This document shows, piece after piece, positions 1 to 8,775 of a DNA stretch of 64,000 nucleotides (position 1 is its first letter; every line of letters begins with the position of its first letter). The position numbers were made by a program, and so were the translations under genes. The notes under the pieces are model-generated. The model was not told the origin of the DNA. It saw nothing but the letters and a program-made list of their open reading frames with translations, and did not search any database. The stretch spans positions 744,001 through 808,000 of the forward strand of contig NZ_CP090446.1 in the NCBI RefSeq assembly GCF_021442025.1, read 5' to 3'. Source of the DNA: Sphingobacterium sp. SRCM116780 (GTDB lineage Bacteria; Bacteroidota; Bacteroidia; Sphingobacteriales; Sphingobacteriaceae).

Positions 1-389
1 ATTTATTAGGTGTACGAGAAAAATCAATTTATGGAGCACAAGATTTTGAGAGTTATTTTTCAACATTGAAAGCTGCTTATGAATCAGTAGCATTAAGCTA
101 TTATCAAAGTAATACCGAAGGATTTATTATTGATAAAATTCATGAGGTAGGTTTTGATTTTGATGGAATCATACTCAATGCAGGTGCTTACACGCATACT
201 TCAGTCGCTATTGGCGACGCTATTGCTGCAGTAAATACTGCTGTTGTTGAGATACATATTTCAAATGTACATACCAGAGAAGAATTTAGACATCATTCCT
301 TCTTGGCGAAAAACTGTGTCGGAGTCATCTGCGGTTTTGGCTTAGACAGTTATCGCTTGGGACTGGAAGCGCTTTTAGCACGTTCATAG
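1..389 (+). CDS. aroQ: 3-dehydroquinate dehydratase, type II (5'-truncated by window)
   Basis: Third step of the shikimate pathway: dehydration of 3-dehydroquinate to 3-dehydroshikimate, cytosolic. The reading frame is open from base 3 and has no start in the window; the first visible residues are LLGVREKSIYGAQ, matching the family segment that carries the catalytic Tyr. The LNAGAYTHTS motif and the EIHISNVHTREEF segment with the general-acid His follow, and the protein ends normally after about 128 visible residues, so only about 10-15 N-terminal residues are missing. Type II enzymes are small (about 140-150 aa) dodecamers, unlike the unrelated type I AroD. A strong hairpin follows the stop. 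Confidence 0.95.
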   Translation, partial: LLGVREKSIYGAQDFESYFSTLKAAYESVALSYYQSNTEGFIIDKIHEVGFDFDGIILNAGAYTHTSVAIGDAIAAVNTAVVEIHISNVHTREEFRHHSFLAKNCVGVICGFGLDSYRLGLEALLARS

Positions 390-408
390 TTTAAAATTGT
401 ATAGACAT

Positions 409-443
409 AAAAAATCCCAATGATTTGTCATTGGGATTTTTTT
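409..443. terminator. Bidirectional intrinsic terminator
   Basis: The inverted repeat AATCCCAATGA / TCATTGGGATT has a TTTG loop, an A-run on the left and a T-run on the right. It lies between the convergent aroQ and dipeptidyl peptidase genes and can serve both. Confidence 0.85.
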
Positions 444-455
444 ATGAAGTATTCG

Positions 456-2630
456 TTACTTTTTTAAATGAAGATCAAAATATTTTGCGATTTTCTCATA
501 CATATGAATGCGGTCTTTTCCAGAAACATTATGCTCATGTGTAGGGTATAGGAAATAATCAACCTGTTTACCTGCTTTGATGCAAGCTTCTACAAATTCC
601 ATACTGTTTTGTTGTACTACAACAGGATCTTGGGCACCATGGATAATCAATAAATCCCCTTTCAATTGATCCGCTTTATCAATTAAAGAGGTTAATTTGT
701 AGCCTTCTGCGTTTTCTTGCGGCATATCCATATACCGTTCCCCATACATGACTTCGTAGTATTTCCAATCGATTACAGGGCCTCCAGCAACTGCCGCTTT
801 AAAAATATCGTTATGATGAACCATGAATGAAGTGGTCATAAACCCTCCAAAGCTCCATCCAAAAATACCCATTTTTCCTTGATCAACAAATGATTTGGAC
901 TTTAAGTATTCGATACCTTTCATTTGGTCAGCCATTTCTGCTTGTCCCAATTGACGATGTGTTGCTGTTGAAAATGCACGACCTCGAGCATCAGTACCAC
1001 GATTATCCATTGTGAAAACAATATAACCTTGCTGCGCCATATATAGATCAAAATATCCTGCAGCTCCTAGCCATTTATTCGAAACCAATTGTGAATGCGA
1101 TCCTCCATATAGATAGTACATAACAGGATACTTTTTATTGGGATCAAAATCATTTGGATAAATGATACGACCTGTTAGAGGAGTAACGCCATCAGCAGAA
1201 GTTAATGTAATAAACTCTATTTTTGGTGGGTTTATCTTGCCTAAAAATGGATTTTCTGCGGTTATGACCTTATCAATTTTACCCGATTTTACTGCTTTTA
1301 CTTGAACGACATTCGGCGTGGTCAAATTACTATACTGATCCAATACATAAGTACCATCACCATTCAGTTTAGCTTGATGGGTACCTGTATCCTGTGTTAA
1401 TTGTGTCGTTTTGCCCGACTTTAGATCAACTTCAAACAATTGACGATCAAGGCCATTATTGGTTACACCGGTATAGGTAATTTTGTCGCCCTTGGAAGAA
1501 AAATCACCCAATTCATGTACAATAAGATTCTCATAACCTAATTTTTTGACTAATTTTCCATCGGTATCGTACAAATAAAGCTGATTAAAGCCTTCTTTGT
1601 CACTTTGATATAAAAATTGTTTAGGATTATTAGGTAAGAATACTAAATCTGTTTGTGGTTCTACCCATGTAGTTGCTGTTTCTTCAAACAATGTTTTGAC
1701 AAGACTACCATCCTGTGCGCTATACTTGTTTAATTTTAAATGGTTCTGTTCACGATTTAACACACCCACATAAATAAATGCTCCTGAAGGATCCCAAGTT
1801 ACTTGGGTTAAAAATTGTTCTTTGGATTCTCCTGTTGCCAATGTTATCTTTTGTCCATTTTTGGTGTCATAAATGACTAAAGTTACTTCTTCACTTTTCA
1901 TTCCCGCCATAGGATAACGGATATCTTTAACAGAAGCCGTTCGTGTATCCCATTGTATTAAGGGGTATTTAGTCACCATCGTTTCGTCTTTACGATAGTA
2001 CAATAATTTATCATTTTGACTATTCCACCACATCCCTTTTTTTATACCAAACTCTTGTCTATGGGTATAATCACTGCCATTCACGATGCCATCTGTTGTA
2101 TCATCAGTAACTGTGATTAGCTTTCCATCCGCATTTTTAATATTGATATTATTACCAATTAAAAAGGCTACCTTACTATAATCACCTGCATATTCTTGAT
2201 TTGTACCATTGACATCAGATGAAATAGCATGTGCTACAGTTTTATTTTTGATATCGTAAGCAATATAGTATTGGTTTTGTTTTGTGCTGAGCGTAAAATT
2301 AATGGTATTTGCATTTTCCCACTTATAATCTATAGGGAAGTAGGACAAATTAATTTGTTCGTTCGGTAGTTTTGTTTGCAAAGCAGTTTGTAAATCGGCT
2401 TTGCTCAATAATATTTGTTCTGACCAATTGGAAGAGGCCGTTTTTTGAACTAAATTTTGATAGCTTTTATCCAAATAGCTAAAATTGTTGCTGTTTGGAA
2501 TCCAATTGCTATTCACTATGTTCGCTGGAGCATATGTGCGGGGGCCAAAGACTGTCTCTTCTATATTCAAGTTTCGCTGTCCATAGGCCATAGAACTTGC
2601 TAATAATAACAGTAGCGTGAGTTTTTTCAT
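456..2630 (-). CDS. Dipeptidyl peptidase IV-like serine peptidase (family S9)
   Basis: Secreted or periplasmic exopeptidase expected to release X-Pro or X-Ala dipeptides. The 724 residues begin with a signal peptide (MKKLTLLLLLASSMAYGQ). Residues of about 60-470 form the DPPIV N-terminal beta-propeller and the last 230 or so the alpha/beta-hydrolase domain. The nucleophile motif GWSFGG puts Ser near 593, Asp near 668 (HGAQDP) and His near 700 (YPTHEH). The length matches bacterial DPPIV (about 720). It stands alone on the minus strand; a TTTAGCA...TGCTAAA inverted repeat at 2678-2697 lies upstream. Substrate choice within S9 is inferred. Confidence 0.93.
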   Translation of the reverse strand: MKKLTLLLLLASSMAYGQRNLNIEETVFGPRTYAPANIVNSNWIPNSNNFSYLDKSYQNLVQKTASSNWSEQILLSKADLQTALQTKLPNEQINLSYFPIDYKWENANTINFTLSTKQNQYYIAYDIKNKTVAHAISSDVNGTNQEYAGDYSKVAFLIGNNINIKNADGKLITVTDDTTDGIVNGSDYTHRQEFGIKKGMWWNSQNDKLLYYRKDETMVTKYPLIQWDTRTASVKDIRYPMAGMKSEEVTLVIYDTKNGQKITLATGESKEQFLTQVTWDPSGAFIYVGVLNREQNHLKLNKYSAQDGSLVKTLFEETATTWVEPQTDLVFLPNNPKQFLYQSDKEGFNQLYLYDTDGKLVKKLGYENLIVHELGDFSSKGDKITYTGVTNNGLDRQLFEVDLKSGKTTQLTQDTGTHQAKLNGDGTYVLDQYSNLTTPNVVQVKAVKSGKIDKVITAENPFLGKINPPKIEFITLTSADGVTPLTGRIIYPNDFDPNKKYPVMYYLYGGSHSQLVSNKWLGAAGYFDLYMAQQGYIVFTMDNRGTDARGRAFSTATHRQLGQAEMADQMKGIEYLKSKSFVDQGKMGIFGWSFGGFMTTSFMVHHNDIFKAAVAGGPVIDWKYYEVMYGERYMDMPQENAEGYKLTSLIDKADQLKGDLLIIHGAQDPVVVQQNSMEFVEACIKAGKQVDYFLYPTHEHNVSGKDRIHMYEKIAKYFDLHLKK

Positions 2631-2677
2631 GCTTTATAAATTTTTAGTGCTTAAAATTATTGTTTTTCTTTTGATTA

Positions 2678-2697
2678 TTTAGCAGATTTTTGCTAAA
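2678..2697. promoter_or_regulatory. Inverted repeat between divergent genes
   Basis: TTTAGCA-GATTTT-TGCTAAA, a 7-bp perfect inverted repeat in the 269-bp gap between the divergent dipeptidyl peptidase and FUSC genes. It could be an operator; no regulator is encoded beside it. Confidence 0.3.
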
Positions 2698-2797
2698 ATA
2701 AAGATATTTTCTGTAAAATAAGATATTGTTTTTTGATGTAAAACAATATAATAGGTATGTTTTAATTTCAATTTTAAAACTATTTAGAATATAATTA

Positions 2798-2829
2798 TTG
2801 TTTTTGTGGTATTAAATTTGGTAATTTTG
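2798..2829 (+). promoter_or_regulatory. Bacteroidota-type promoter of the FUSC gene
   Basis: TTG at 2798-2800 and TAATTTTG at 2822-2829 match the Bacteroidota -33 TTG / -7 TAnnTTTG pattern with a 21-bp spacer. Transcription would start near 2834, about 65 bp before the proposed TTG start codon. Confidence 0.5.
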
Positions 2830-2899
2830 CCGTTGTAAAATGGCTATAGTGAATAGCATAGTTATTAAATAAATTTTCAAATTCATATACTAACCCACA

Positions 2900-5104
2900 T
2901 TGTTCAAACTCATAGAAAAATTATGGCAAAAGACCAGATTCTTCATCAATAGCCAACCATTTCATGAAGGACTAAAAATTACTATTGCAGTCCTTATTCC
3001 TGTCCTTATTTTTGCCTGTTTTAATCAACTCCATTATGGTGTTACGGTGGGCATAGGTGTTATCATTGCGAGTACACCAGATTTGGTTGGGCCATATCGT
3101 GAGCGTAGAAAATCCATGTTGGTGAATGTGTTTCTCATTTTTACCATGAGTATGTTAACACGTATACTTCCTTTTTCAGATTTATCTCTTGGTCTTTTTA
3201 TTGCTTTTTCTTCTTTTGCGGCATGTATGCTTACGGCTTATGGCATTCGTGCAATGGGAATTGGAGCTTCCTGCTTGTTAACGTTATTTTTTAGCTTGAC
3301 CCTCACACATGAGCACAGTCATCCCATTCTGGAAGCGCTGTTGATGACAGCAGGAGCAATTTGGTATATGTTGTTTGTATTGCTTGTTCGTTTCATTCGA
3401 CCTTATCGTGTTAGCCAACAAGTTTTAGCCGAATGTGCTTATGAAATTGGAAATTTACTACGTGTGAAAGCAGATTTCTTTAATAGCAATATGGCTATTG
3501 CAAAAACACATAAACGAGTTATTCAAGTAAATGTCCTACTCAATCAACATCAGGAGAGTGTACGGGAAATATTGTTTTCAGCAGCAACAGATAAGCAATT
3601 TGCCAGCTCTCAATACCGTCAGTTAACCTTTATTTTTGCAAACACGATGGAATTATTCGAAAGAATAAACGCTTCTCATCATGATTATTATCGCATTCGT
3701 GATCAATACGGAGATACAAAGGCTTATCAATTAATTCCTGGTTTGTTGATTAGTTGTGCACAAGAGATGGAAAGACTTTCAACTTCCATTAGTGTATTAA
3801 AAGCCCCCAAGTCTGAAATTCAATTTACAGGCCAATGGGACCGAGCATATGTTGCTGTTATTGCGTTGGAACAAGAGGAGGGAGAAGCAGCCCTTGTATT
3901 AAAAAAGATATTGGTCAATATTCGGTATGTGATGCAGAAAATTCGAGAAATACATCGCGTCCTATCCAAATCTGCGAAACTTGATGATCATTCAAATTTA
4001 TTAGCTCATAAAGAAAAATTTTTTAAACAGCGTAAATTTTCATGGCTTCAGTTACAGGCACATTTGAATTTTCATTCACCCATTTTTAGACATTCCTTAC
4101 GAGTAGCTATTGTGATGTTGATCGCTTATGTGATCACAAAAATCTTACCGCTCGTTTTTCCTGAATATGCTGCTTTAACGCAACATAGTTTTTGGATCTA
4201 TATTACTATCCTGGTGATTCTTCGACCTGGTTTTAGTTTAAGTAAACAGCGTAGTATCGATCGTTTAAAGGGTTCTTTTTTAGGTGGGTTACTAGCATTG
4301 CTCAATATTTTTTTTATTACTAACACCTATGTTTTATTGGGATTGACGCTGATCTATATGTTGTTAGCTTTTACTTTTTTGCGTGGTAAATATGTTTACG
4401 GTTCGTTTTTTATAACAGCATGTTTCCTTATTATCTATTATTTCTTTACAGGTGTAGACGATTTTGGTATAGTTTTATTGAAAGAACGTTTATTGGATAC
4501 GATTATAGGTTGTATACTTGCATTTTTATCTTTTTATTTTATTCTTCCTACTTGGGAAAGTAATTCGATAAAACCATATTTAAAAGAAGTGATCAAAGCC
4601 AATATTCATTTTTTATCGATTAGTTTCTGCAAGTTTTCAGGTAATGAAATTGAGCTTGCAGATTACAAATTAGCTCGAAAGGAAATCTACTTAAGTTTAG
4701 CAGAATTAAATGCATTGAACGAACGCATATTGAGTGAACCTCGTCATCAACGCCCGTTCACAAAAGAATTAAATGATTTTTCTATTTATACACACTTGTT
4801 GATTTCCTATGCCATGGCTTTTACCAATATGATGGGACAAGGTTCTGCTTTACTTTATAATCAAGATCAGTATCGATTGATGGATCAGATTCTTTCACAA
4901 TTGAAGAAGTGTTATGGCCTGTTTTCAACAGAACCTTATGCGATTATATTTCCTAATCGTGACACGAATCAAGAACAGTCTTCTGCTGTAATGACTAGTG
5001 ATATTGCTCTAATAGGTGAACAATTGGAATTGATGCTAGATGTTGTTGATAAACTATATCATAACTCTTTAGATATTTCGCTATTGGTAAAGCGTTCTTT
5101 ATAA
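2900..5104 (+). CDS. FUSC-family integral membrane protein (YccS/YhfK-like)
   Basis: Inner-membrane protein of the fusaric-acid-resistance/YccS superfamily, probably an efflux component; its substrate is unknown. The 734 residues contain two hydrophobic blocks, each of about five to six helices (about 25-165 and 395-550), each followed by a long soluble helical part. This duplicated layout is typical of YccS/YhfK. The start is taken at TTG 2900 because an in-frame stop at 2891 lies just upstream, no in-frame ATG precedes the first helix, and a promoter sits at 2798-2829. No membrane-fusion protein or outer-membrane factor is next to it. The gene ends convergent with ferritin. Confidence 0.85.
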   Translation: MFKLIEKLWQKTRFFINSQPFHEGLKITIAVLIPVLIFACFNQLHYGVTVGIGVIIASTPDLVGPYRERRKSMLVNVFLIFTMSMLTRILPFSDLSLGLFIAFSSFAACMLTAYGIRAMGIGASCLLTLFFSLTLTHEHSHPILEALLMTAGAIWYMLFVLLVRFIRPYRVSQQVLAECAYEIGNLLRVKADFFNSNMAIAKTHKRVIQVNVLLNQHQESVREILFSAATDKQFASSQYRQLTFIFANTMELFERINASHHDYYRIRDQYGDTKAYQLIPGLLISCAQEMERLSTSISVLKAPKSEIQFTGQWDRAYVAVIALEQEEGEAALVLKKILVNIRYVMQKIREIHRVLSKSAKLDDHSNLLAHKEKFFKQRKFSWLQLQAHLNFHSPIFRHSLRVAIVMLIAYVITKILPLVFPEYAALTQHSFWIYITILVILRPGFSLSKQRSIDRLKGSFLGGLLALLNIFFITNTYVLLGLTLIYMLLAFTFLRGKYVYGSFFITACFLIIYYFFTGVDDFGIVLLKERLLDTIIGCILAFLSFYFILPTWESNSIKPYLKEVIKANIHFLSISFCKFSGNEIELADYKLARKEIYLSLAELNALNERILSEPRHQRPFTKELNDFSIYTHLLISYAMAFTNMMGQGSALLYNQDQYRLMDQILSQLKKCYGLFSTEPYAIIFPNRDTNQEQSSAVMTSDIALIGEQLELMLDVVDKLYHNSLDISLLVKRSL

Positions 5105-5220
5105 ACAAGTTATTCTGTAACTGTTAAAATTTTGGAACCTGACAATAATTGATCTAATTTTTACAAGATTTCTTATTGTTTGGAAGACAAGTGACGATAT
5201 AAGAAACAAATTGATTTTCA

Positions 5221-5250
5221 AAAAGAGCTGCATTTTTTGCAGCTCTTTTT
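5221..5250. terminator. Bidirectional terminator between FUSC and ferritin genes
   Basis: AAAAGAGCTGCA / TGCAGCTCTTTT is a 12-bp perfect stem with a T loop and flanking A and T tracts. It lies between two convergent genes. Confidence 0.85.
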
Positions 5251-5257
5251 CAATATA

Positions 5258-5812
5258 CTACACAAGTGGATTGACGTGATCCGCAACTGGAAACTCTTGA
5301 CCTGTATTGCCAATTAATTTATTCAATTCAAATCTTGCATTATCAGTCATCTCTATACCACCCGCTAATTTTGCTTTATCCAATAAGTCTAGTGCTAGTT
5401 TTTCTTCTTCCCGTTGTTCATTTACAAGCCATTGTAGAAAATTCCAAGTCGCCCAATCTCCTTCTTGCATACTCATGTTTACAATTCTGTAAATAGACTC
5501 TGTATTTTCAATTTCTTGTTGCAAAACCATTTCAAAACATTCCAAAATATTTGTAGGCTCAGGACTTGGTTTTTTAATGGCCTCAATCTTCACAATACTT
5601 CCTCTTTCCTGTACATATTCTATTATCTTGGCCATATGTACACGTTCTTCTTGCGAATGTTTCATCATAAAGCGATTTATGCCATCCAACATATGCTCGT
5701 CAGCCCAACATGCTAACATTAAATAAACTTGAGCGGAGTAAGCTTCGAGTGTAATTTGATCATTCAATGCACGACAAAGTGTTTGTGATAATCGATCTGT
5801 TTTCATTGTCAT
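5258..5812 (-). CDS. Ferritin (FtnA-like iron storage protein)
   Basis: Cytosolic 24-mer iron storage protein oxidising Fe(II) at a di-iron centre. Compared with E. coli FtnA, the ferroxidase ligands appear intact: Glu23 (ITLEAYS), Glu56 and His59 (SQEERVHM), Glu100 (QQEIENT) and Gln133 (VNEQREEEK), with the extra acidic residues 132, 135 and 136 of the third iron site. At 184 aa it is slightly longer than FtnA (165), with a tail rich in V, D and P. Either Met1 or Met3 could be the start. It is probably linked to iron physiology with the metal-regulated TonB receptor 0.5 kb away. Confidence 0.93.
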   Translation of the reverse strand: MTMKTDRLSQTLCRALNDQITLEAYSAQVYLMLACWADEHMLDGINRFMMKHSQEERVHMAKIIEYVQERGSIVKIEAIKKPSPEPTNILECFEMVLQQEIENTESIYRIVNMSMQEGDWATWNFLQWLVNEQREEEKLALDLLDKAKLAGGIEMTDNARFELNKLIGNTGQEFPVADHVNPLV

Positions 5813-6050
5813 TTCTTTAGGATTTTAAATACTTGAATGTAAGTAGTCGTTCAAGGTGATTCTTTTTAAACTTCTCTGTTAAGCACAGCTTTTTAAAATG
5901 TGTGCGCTTTTATAGTAGAACATTCAGGATAAGAAAATGTTTGGAAGTATTAGGAGAGGAGTTAAGTCGCTACTAACTTCTAATTTACCTAGTATTTTGA
6001 ACGAACTTTGTTCGTACTTCAAACGTACCTGATTCGTCTTTGTTCGAACG

Positions 6051-6083
6051 AGGTACGAACAAGGTACGAATCAGGTACGAACC
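6051..6083. repeat. Three tandem copies of an 11-bp unit
   Basis: AGGTACGAACA, AGGTACGAATC and AGGTACGAACC follow one another exactly. Their GTACGAA cores are also present inverted just upstream (TTCGTAC, 6011-6017), so the block can fold back on itself. Confidence 0.85.
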
Positions 6084-6118
6084 AGCTCCCTACTATGTTA
6101 CCAGTTGAACACTATGTT

Positions 6119-6257
6119 TTATCCTGAATTATGCTTTGTCTTATGTTGAATTATCCTGACAGAATTCGGACAGTTATACGGATATATCCTTACATTGTTT
6201 TTTCTTTGTACGGGTATACCCTTACAGTCGAGTTGTGTCTTATCCTGAATTATGCTT
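6119..6257. repeat. 18-bp direct repeat pair
   Basis: TTATCCTGAATTATGCTT occurs identically at 6119-6136 and 6240-6257, 121 bp apart. Shorter relatives (TTATCCTGA near 6151, ATCCTTACA and ACCCTTACA at about 6186 and 6218) lie between them. Confidence 0.8.
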
Positions 6258-6346
6258 AGGAAATACAATTGTTTATTCCTGAAATAGGTTTACAATAAAG
6301 AAGAGTCTATTAACCATACTACCTCGAAAATTTACTTGTAACACTA

Positions 6347-8656
6347 TTACTTAAATAAATGATAACGAAAACCTAAAAATCCTCTGATTCCTTGATTGGG
6401 ACCATAGACATAGGATGGATCAAAAGTCAATCCATACGGATTATCGGCTGTTACCATTGCTTGTCCATCAGTACCAAACTGTACCTTTTTGTCAAATGGA
6501 TCATTAGTTCTTGCGATGATAAACGGATTTCCCTTATTTGGTGTCCAATTCAATAGGTTTTTTACTCCTCCATATATTTCGATTTTTTTACCTAAGTGTT
6601 TTGTCAACTGTATGTTTTGAATACTCCACCATGGTGAATATTCACGACGCGGATCGGTAGCACTTAGTAATGGAAGACGCATCGGTCCATACAGGTTCCC
6701 TGTGTAATCTGCTGTCAGTCCAATTCCCTTAAACGTATATCCAATATTCCATACTGCCGTAAATTTTTCTGTAAACATCTGACCAGATCTTTTACCTTCT
6801 TCGGTATTGTAAACGTCCATTGCGGTAGCACCAGCTAATATTTTCAAACCATTAGCAAAAACAACATCAATGTTTAATGAAACACCACTAGATACCGCAT
6901 GTCCGTTTATATTATCGTAGATGATCTTATTGGGATCTTTGTCGTAGTTAGGGATAATTTTATTGGTAAAATATGTATAGAAAGCTGTGGCATCTAAACC
7001 AATAAATGTAGTGCCAGCATCTATTTTCTTTACAAAATTTATATTTCCATTCCAGGAGGTTTCTGGTTTAAGTGCATGCATGAATACAACTTCTCGGGCG
7101 CCAGTAAGTGCAGCATGATCTTCCGTAAATACATTAGCCACACGATATCCGTTTCCGATACTCAACCGTAACACATTATTCTTGTCAACAGAATTCCATT
7201 TATAATTTAAACGAGGCGTTAAGATACTACCATGTATCGAATTATAGTCATAACGAACGCCTAACAAAAGTTTATTGTTTCCGTTCAAGGTGATCTCGTC
7301 TTGTAGAAATAATCCAGGTAGATGCGTTTGGGTTGGTTTATTCAACGCTATGTTTCCAGCAGATGCAGTTGCTGGTGTATTGTCATCGTAATTGGTATAC
7401 CTGTAAGTCAGACCAGTCAGAAGATCATGTCGACCCAATGTTTTAAACCAAGTGAATTGCCCAAATCCGATATATTGATCTGCTAAATATGGAATGTTAC
7501 CGTACACACTGTTTTGGTTGTGTCCATTCGTACTGAACTGAAACAAAATCTTTTCTTTGATGGGTAACTGATAGGTTCCGAAAAATTCCCAGCGGCTTGT
7601 ATAAATACTTTCACCATATACTTCATCACCACCTCTGTATTTTTTTCCCCAGTTCATTTCTCCTCCCCAACGATCTTCATAGACATAGCGACCTGCTAAA
7701 GAAAAAATACGGTTATCTTTCCTTTCAAAGTTCCATTTGTTGAATATGGAGATGCGGTGTTGTAGGGTGATATCTGTGAAATTGTCGTTGTTATTGTCAA
7801 TAGGGTGTTGATAGTTGAAGTAGTTTATCCCAAGAAGAGATTGTGCTTTTTTACCAACATTAAATTTTGCAGCAACATCCGCACTTATTTCTCCCCAAGT
7901 TGTACCAAATGCATCTAAGGATAGCAAGGGCGCATTTTCAGGTCTTTTCGTAATGATATTGATCAGACCACCTACGGCTTCACTACCGTAAAGTGTTGAA
8001 GCAGGACCTTTCACAATTTCGACCCGATCGATGAGTGATTGTGGGATACCACTGAGTCCATATACGGTGGAGAGTCCGCTGACAATAGGCATACCATCAA
8101 TAAGTATCATGGTATAAGGTCCTTCAAGACCATTGATATGTATATCACCTGTACTGCATACATTACAGTTTAACTGTGGACGTACACCGTTTATGTTCTG
8201 CAAAGCATCAAAAAGGGAAGGTGTCGGGTTAGCCTTAAAAAATTTGGAGGTATAGACCTCAACAGGCACAGAACTTTCCAGCTTTGACACCTCTTTCATT
8301 GTTCCTGAAACAACAACTTCATCCAGATCTGTGTTTGACTTTTCAGATAGTTCAATATGCTGTTCCAATGAATCGCTATTTAATGTAATCATTTTTTTTA
8401 AGGTATGAAATCCAACAAACCTAACTTCTAGTTCCCATGTTCCATATGGAATATCAGTCAGTTCGTAAGCACCTGAAATAGTTGATTTCACACTCTTCTT
8501 CAATTTTGGAATAGAAACAGTTGCTGCCTGAACATCTTCATGATCCCTTTGGGTAACCTTCCCCTTTATCTTTCCAGTTTGGGCTAATGCAATACAGGTT
8601 ATCAGGATAAAACATACTGTACCTATCAGCTCTTTAATCTTTGTCATAATTTTCAT
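6347..8656 (-). CDS. TonB-dependent outer-membrane receptor, probably metal uptake
   Basis: Outer-membrane beta-barrel that imports a ligand with TonB energy. The 769 residues start with a signal peptide (to about 26), a carboxypeptidase-like regulatory (CarboxypepD_reg) domain (about 28-105), a TonB box-like segment before DLDEVVVSG, a plug domain (about 120-235, with LIDGMPI and GSEAVGGLINIITKR) and a barrel ending in aromatic YHLF. The plug carries a Cys pair (LNCNVCSTG). It is too short and lacks a SusD partner, so it is not SusC. The divergent DtxR/MntR gene and the palindromes between them suggest control by iron or manganese; the ligand is inferred, not shown. Confidence 0.88.
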   Translation of the reverse strand: MKIMTKIKELIGTVCFILITCIALAQTGKIKGKVTQRDHEDVQAATVSIPKLKKSVKSTISGAYELTDIPYGTWELEVRFVGFHTLKKMITLNSDSLEQHIELSEKSNTDLDEVVVSGTMKEVSKLESSVPVEVYTSKFFKANPTPSLFDALQNINGVRPQLNCNVCSTGDIHINGLEGPYTMILIDGMPIVSGLSTVYGLSGIPQSLIDRVEIVKGPASTLYGSEAVGGLINIITKRPENAPLLSLDAFGTTWGEISADVAAKFNVGKKAQSLLGINYFNYQHPIDNNNDNFTDITLQHRISIFNKWNFERKDNRIFSLAGRYVYEDRWGGEMNWGKKYRGGDEVYGESIYTSRWEFFGTYQLPIKEKILFQFSTNGHNQNSVYGNIPYLADQYIGFGQFTWFKTLGRHDLLTGLTYRYTNYDDNTPATASAGNIALNKPTQTHLPGLFLQDEITLNGNNKLLLGVRYDYNSIHGSILTPRLNYKWNSVDKNNVLRLSIGNGYRVANVFTEDHAALTGAREVVFMHALKPETSWNGNINFVKKIDAGTTFIGLDATAFYTYFTNKIIPNYDKDPNKIIYDNINGHAVSSGVSLNIDVVFANGLKILAGATAMDVYNTEEGKRSGQMFTEKFTAVWNIGYTFKGIGLTADYTGNLYGPMRLPLLSATDPRREYSPWWSIQNIQLTKHLGKKIEIYGGVKNLLNWTPNKGNPFIIARTNDPFDKKVQFGTDGQAMVTADNPYGLTFDPSYVYGPNQGIRGFLGFRYHLFK

Positions 8657-8670
8657 CGGTAATTTTAATG

Positions 8671-8691
8671 TACTAATTATATTAATTAGTA
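8671..8691. promoter_or_regulatory. Palindromic operator proximal to the TonB receptor
   Basis: The core ACTAATTATATTAATTAGT (8672-8690) is a perfect palindrome with a TAT centre, extended one base on each side, 15 bp upstream of the receptor start codon. It probably binds the divergently encoded DtxR/MntR-type repressor. Confidence 0.6.
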
Positions 8692-8706
8692 AAGCAAAAG
8701 TAATAA

Positions 8707-8747
8707 GTTAGATTGATCTAACAAAATAAATCTAACAAAATTGTTAG
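8707..8747. promoter_or_regulatory. Two palindromic operators proximal to the metal regulator
   Basis: GTTAGATTGATCTAAC (8707-8722) and CTAACAAAATTGTTAG (8732-8747) each have perfect 7-bp arms around a 2-bp centre and share the TTAG/CTAA core with the palindrome at 8671. The second overlaps the proposed -33 element of the regulator gene, as expected for autorepression. Confidence 0.6.
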
Positions 8748-8771
8748 TAAGGTCTAATTATGTTAAATTTG
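8741..8771 (+). promoter_or_regulatory. Promoter of the DtxR/MntR-type regulator
   Basis: TTG at 8741-8743, a 20-bp spacer and TAAATTTG at 8764-8771. The ATG is at 8776, so transcription would begin at or near the start codon, giving a leaderless mRNA. Confidence 0.55.
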
Positions 8772-8775
8772 TTTC

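Larger units (their letters stand above)
5813..6346. other. Repeat-rich intergenic region, no gene seen
   Basis: About 530 bp between the ferritin start and the TonB receptor stop. It holds ACGAAC-TTT-GTTCGT (6001-6015), a 13-bp inverted repeat GTACCTGATTCGT (6025-6037) / ACGAATCAGGTAC (6066-6078), a three-copy 11-bp tandem repeat, and an 18-bp direct repeat. No credible reading frame or classical poly-U terminator was found. Confidence 0.7.

Noticed and set aside
6347..8656. SusC-type glycan receptor
   Set aside because: At 769 residues it is shorter than SusC (about 1000), no SusD gene follows, and metal-type palindromes lie upstream.
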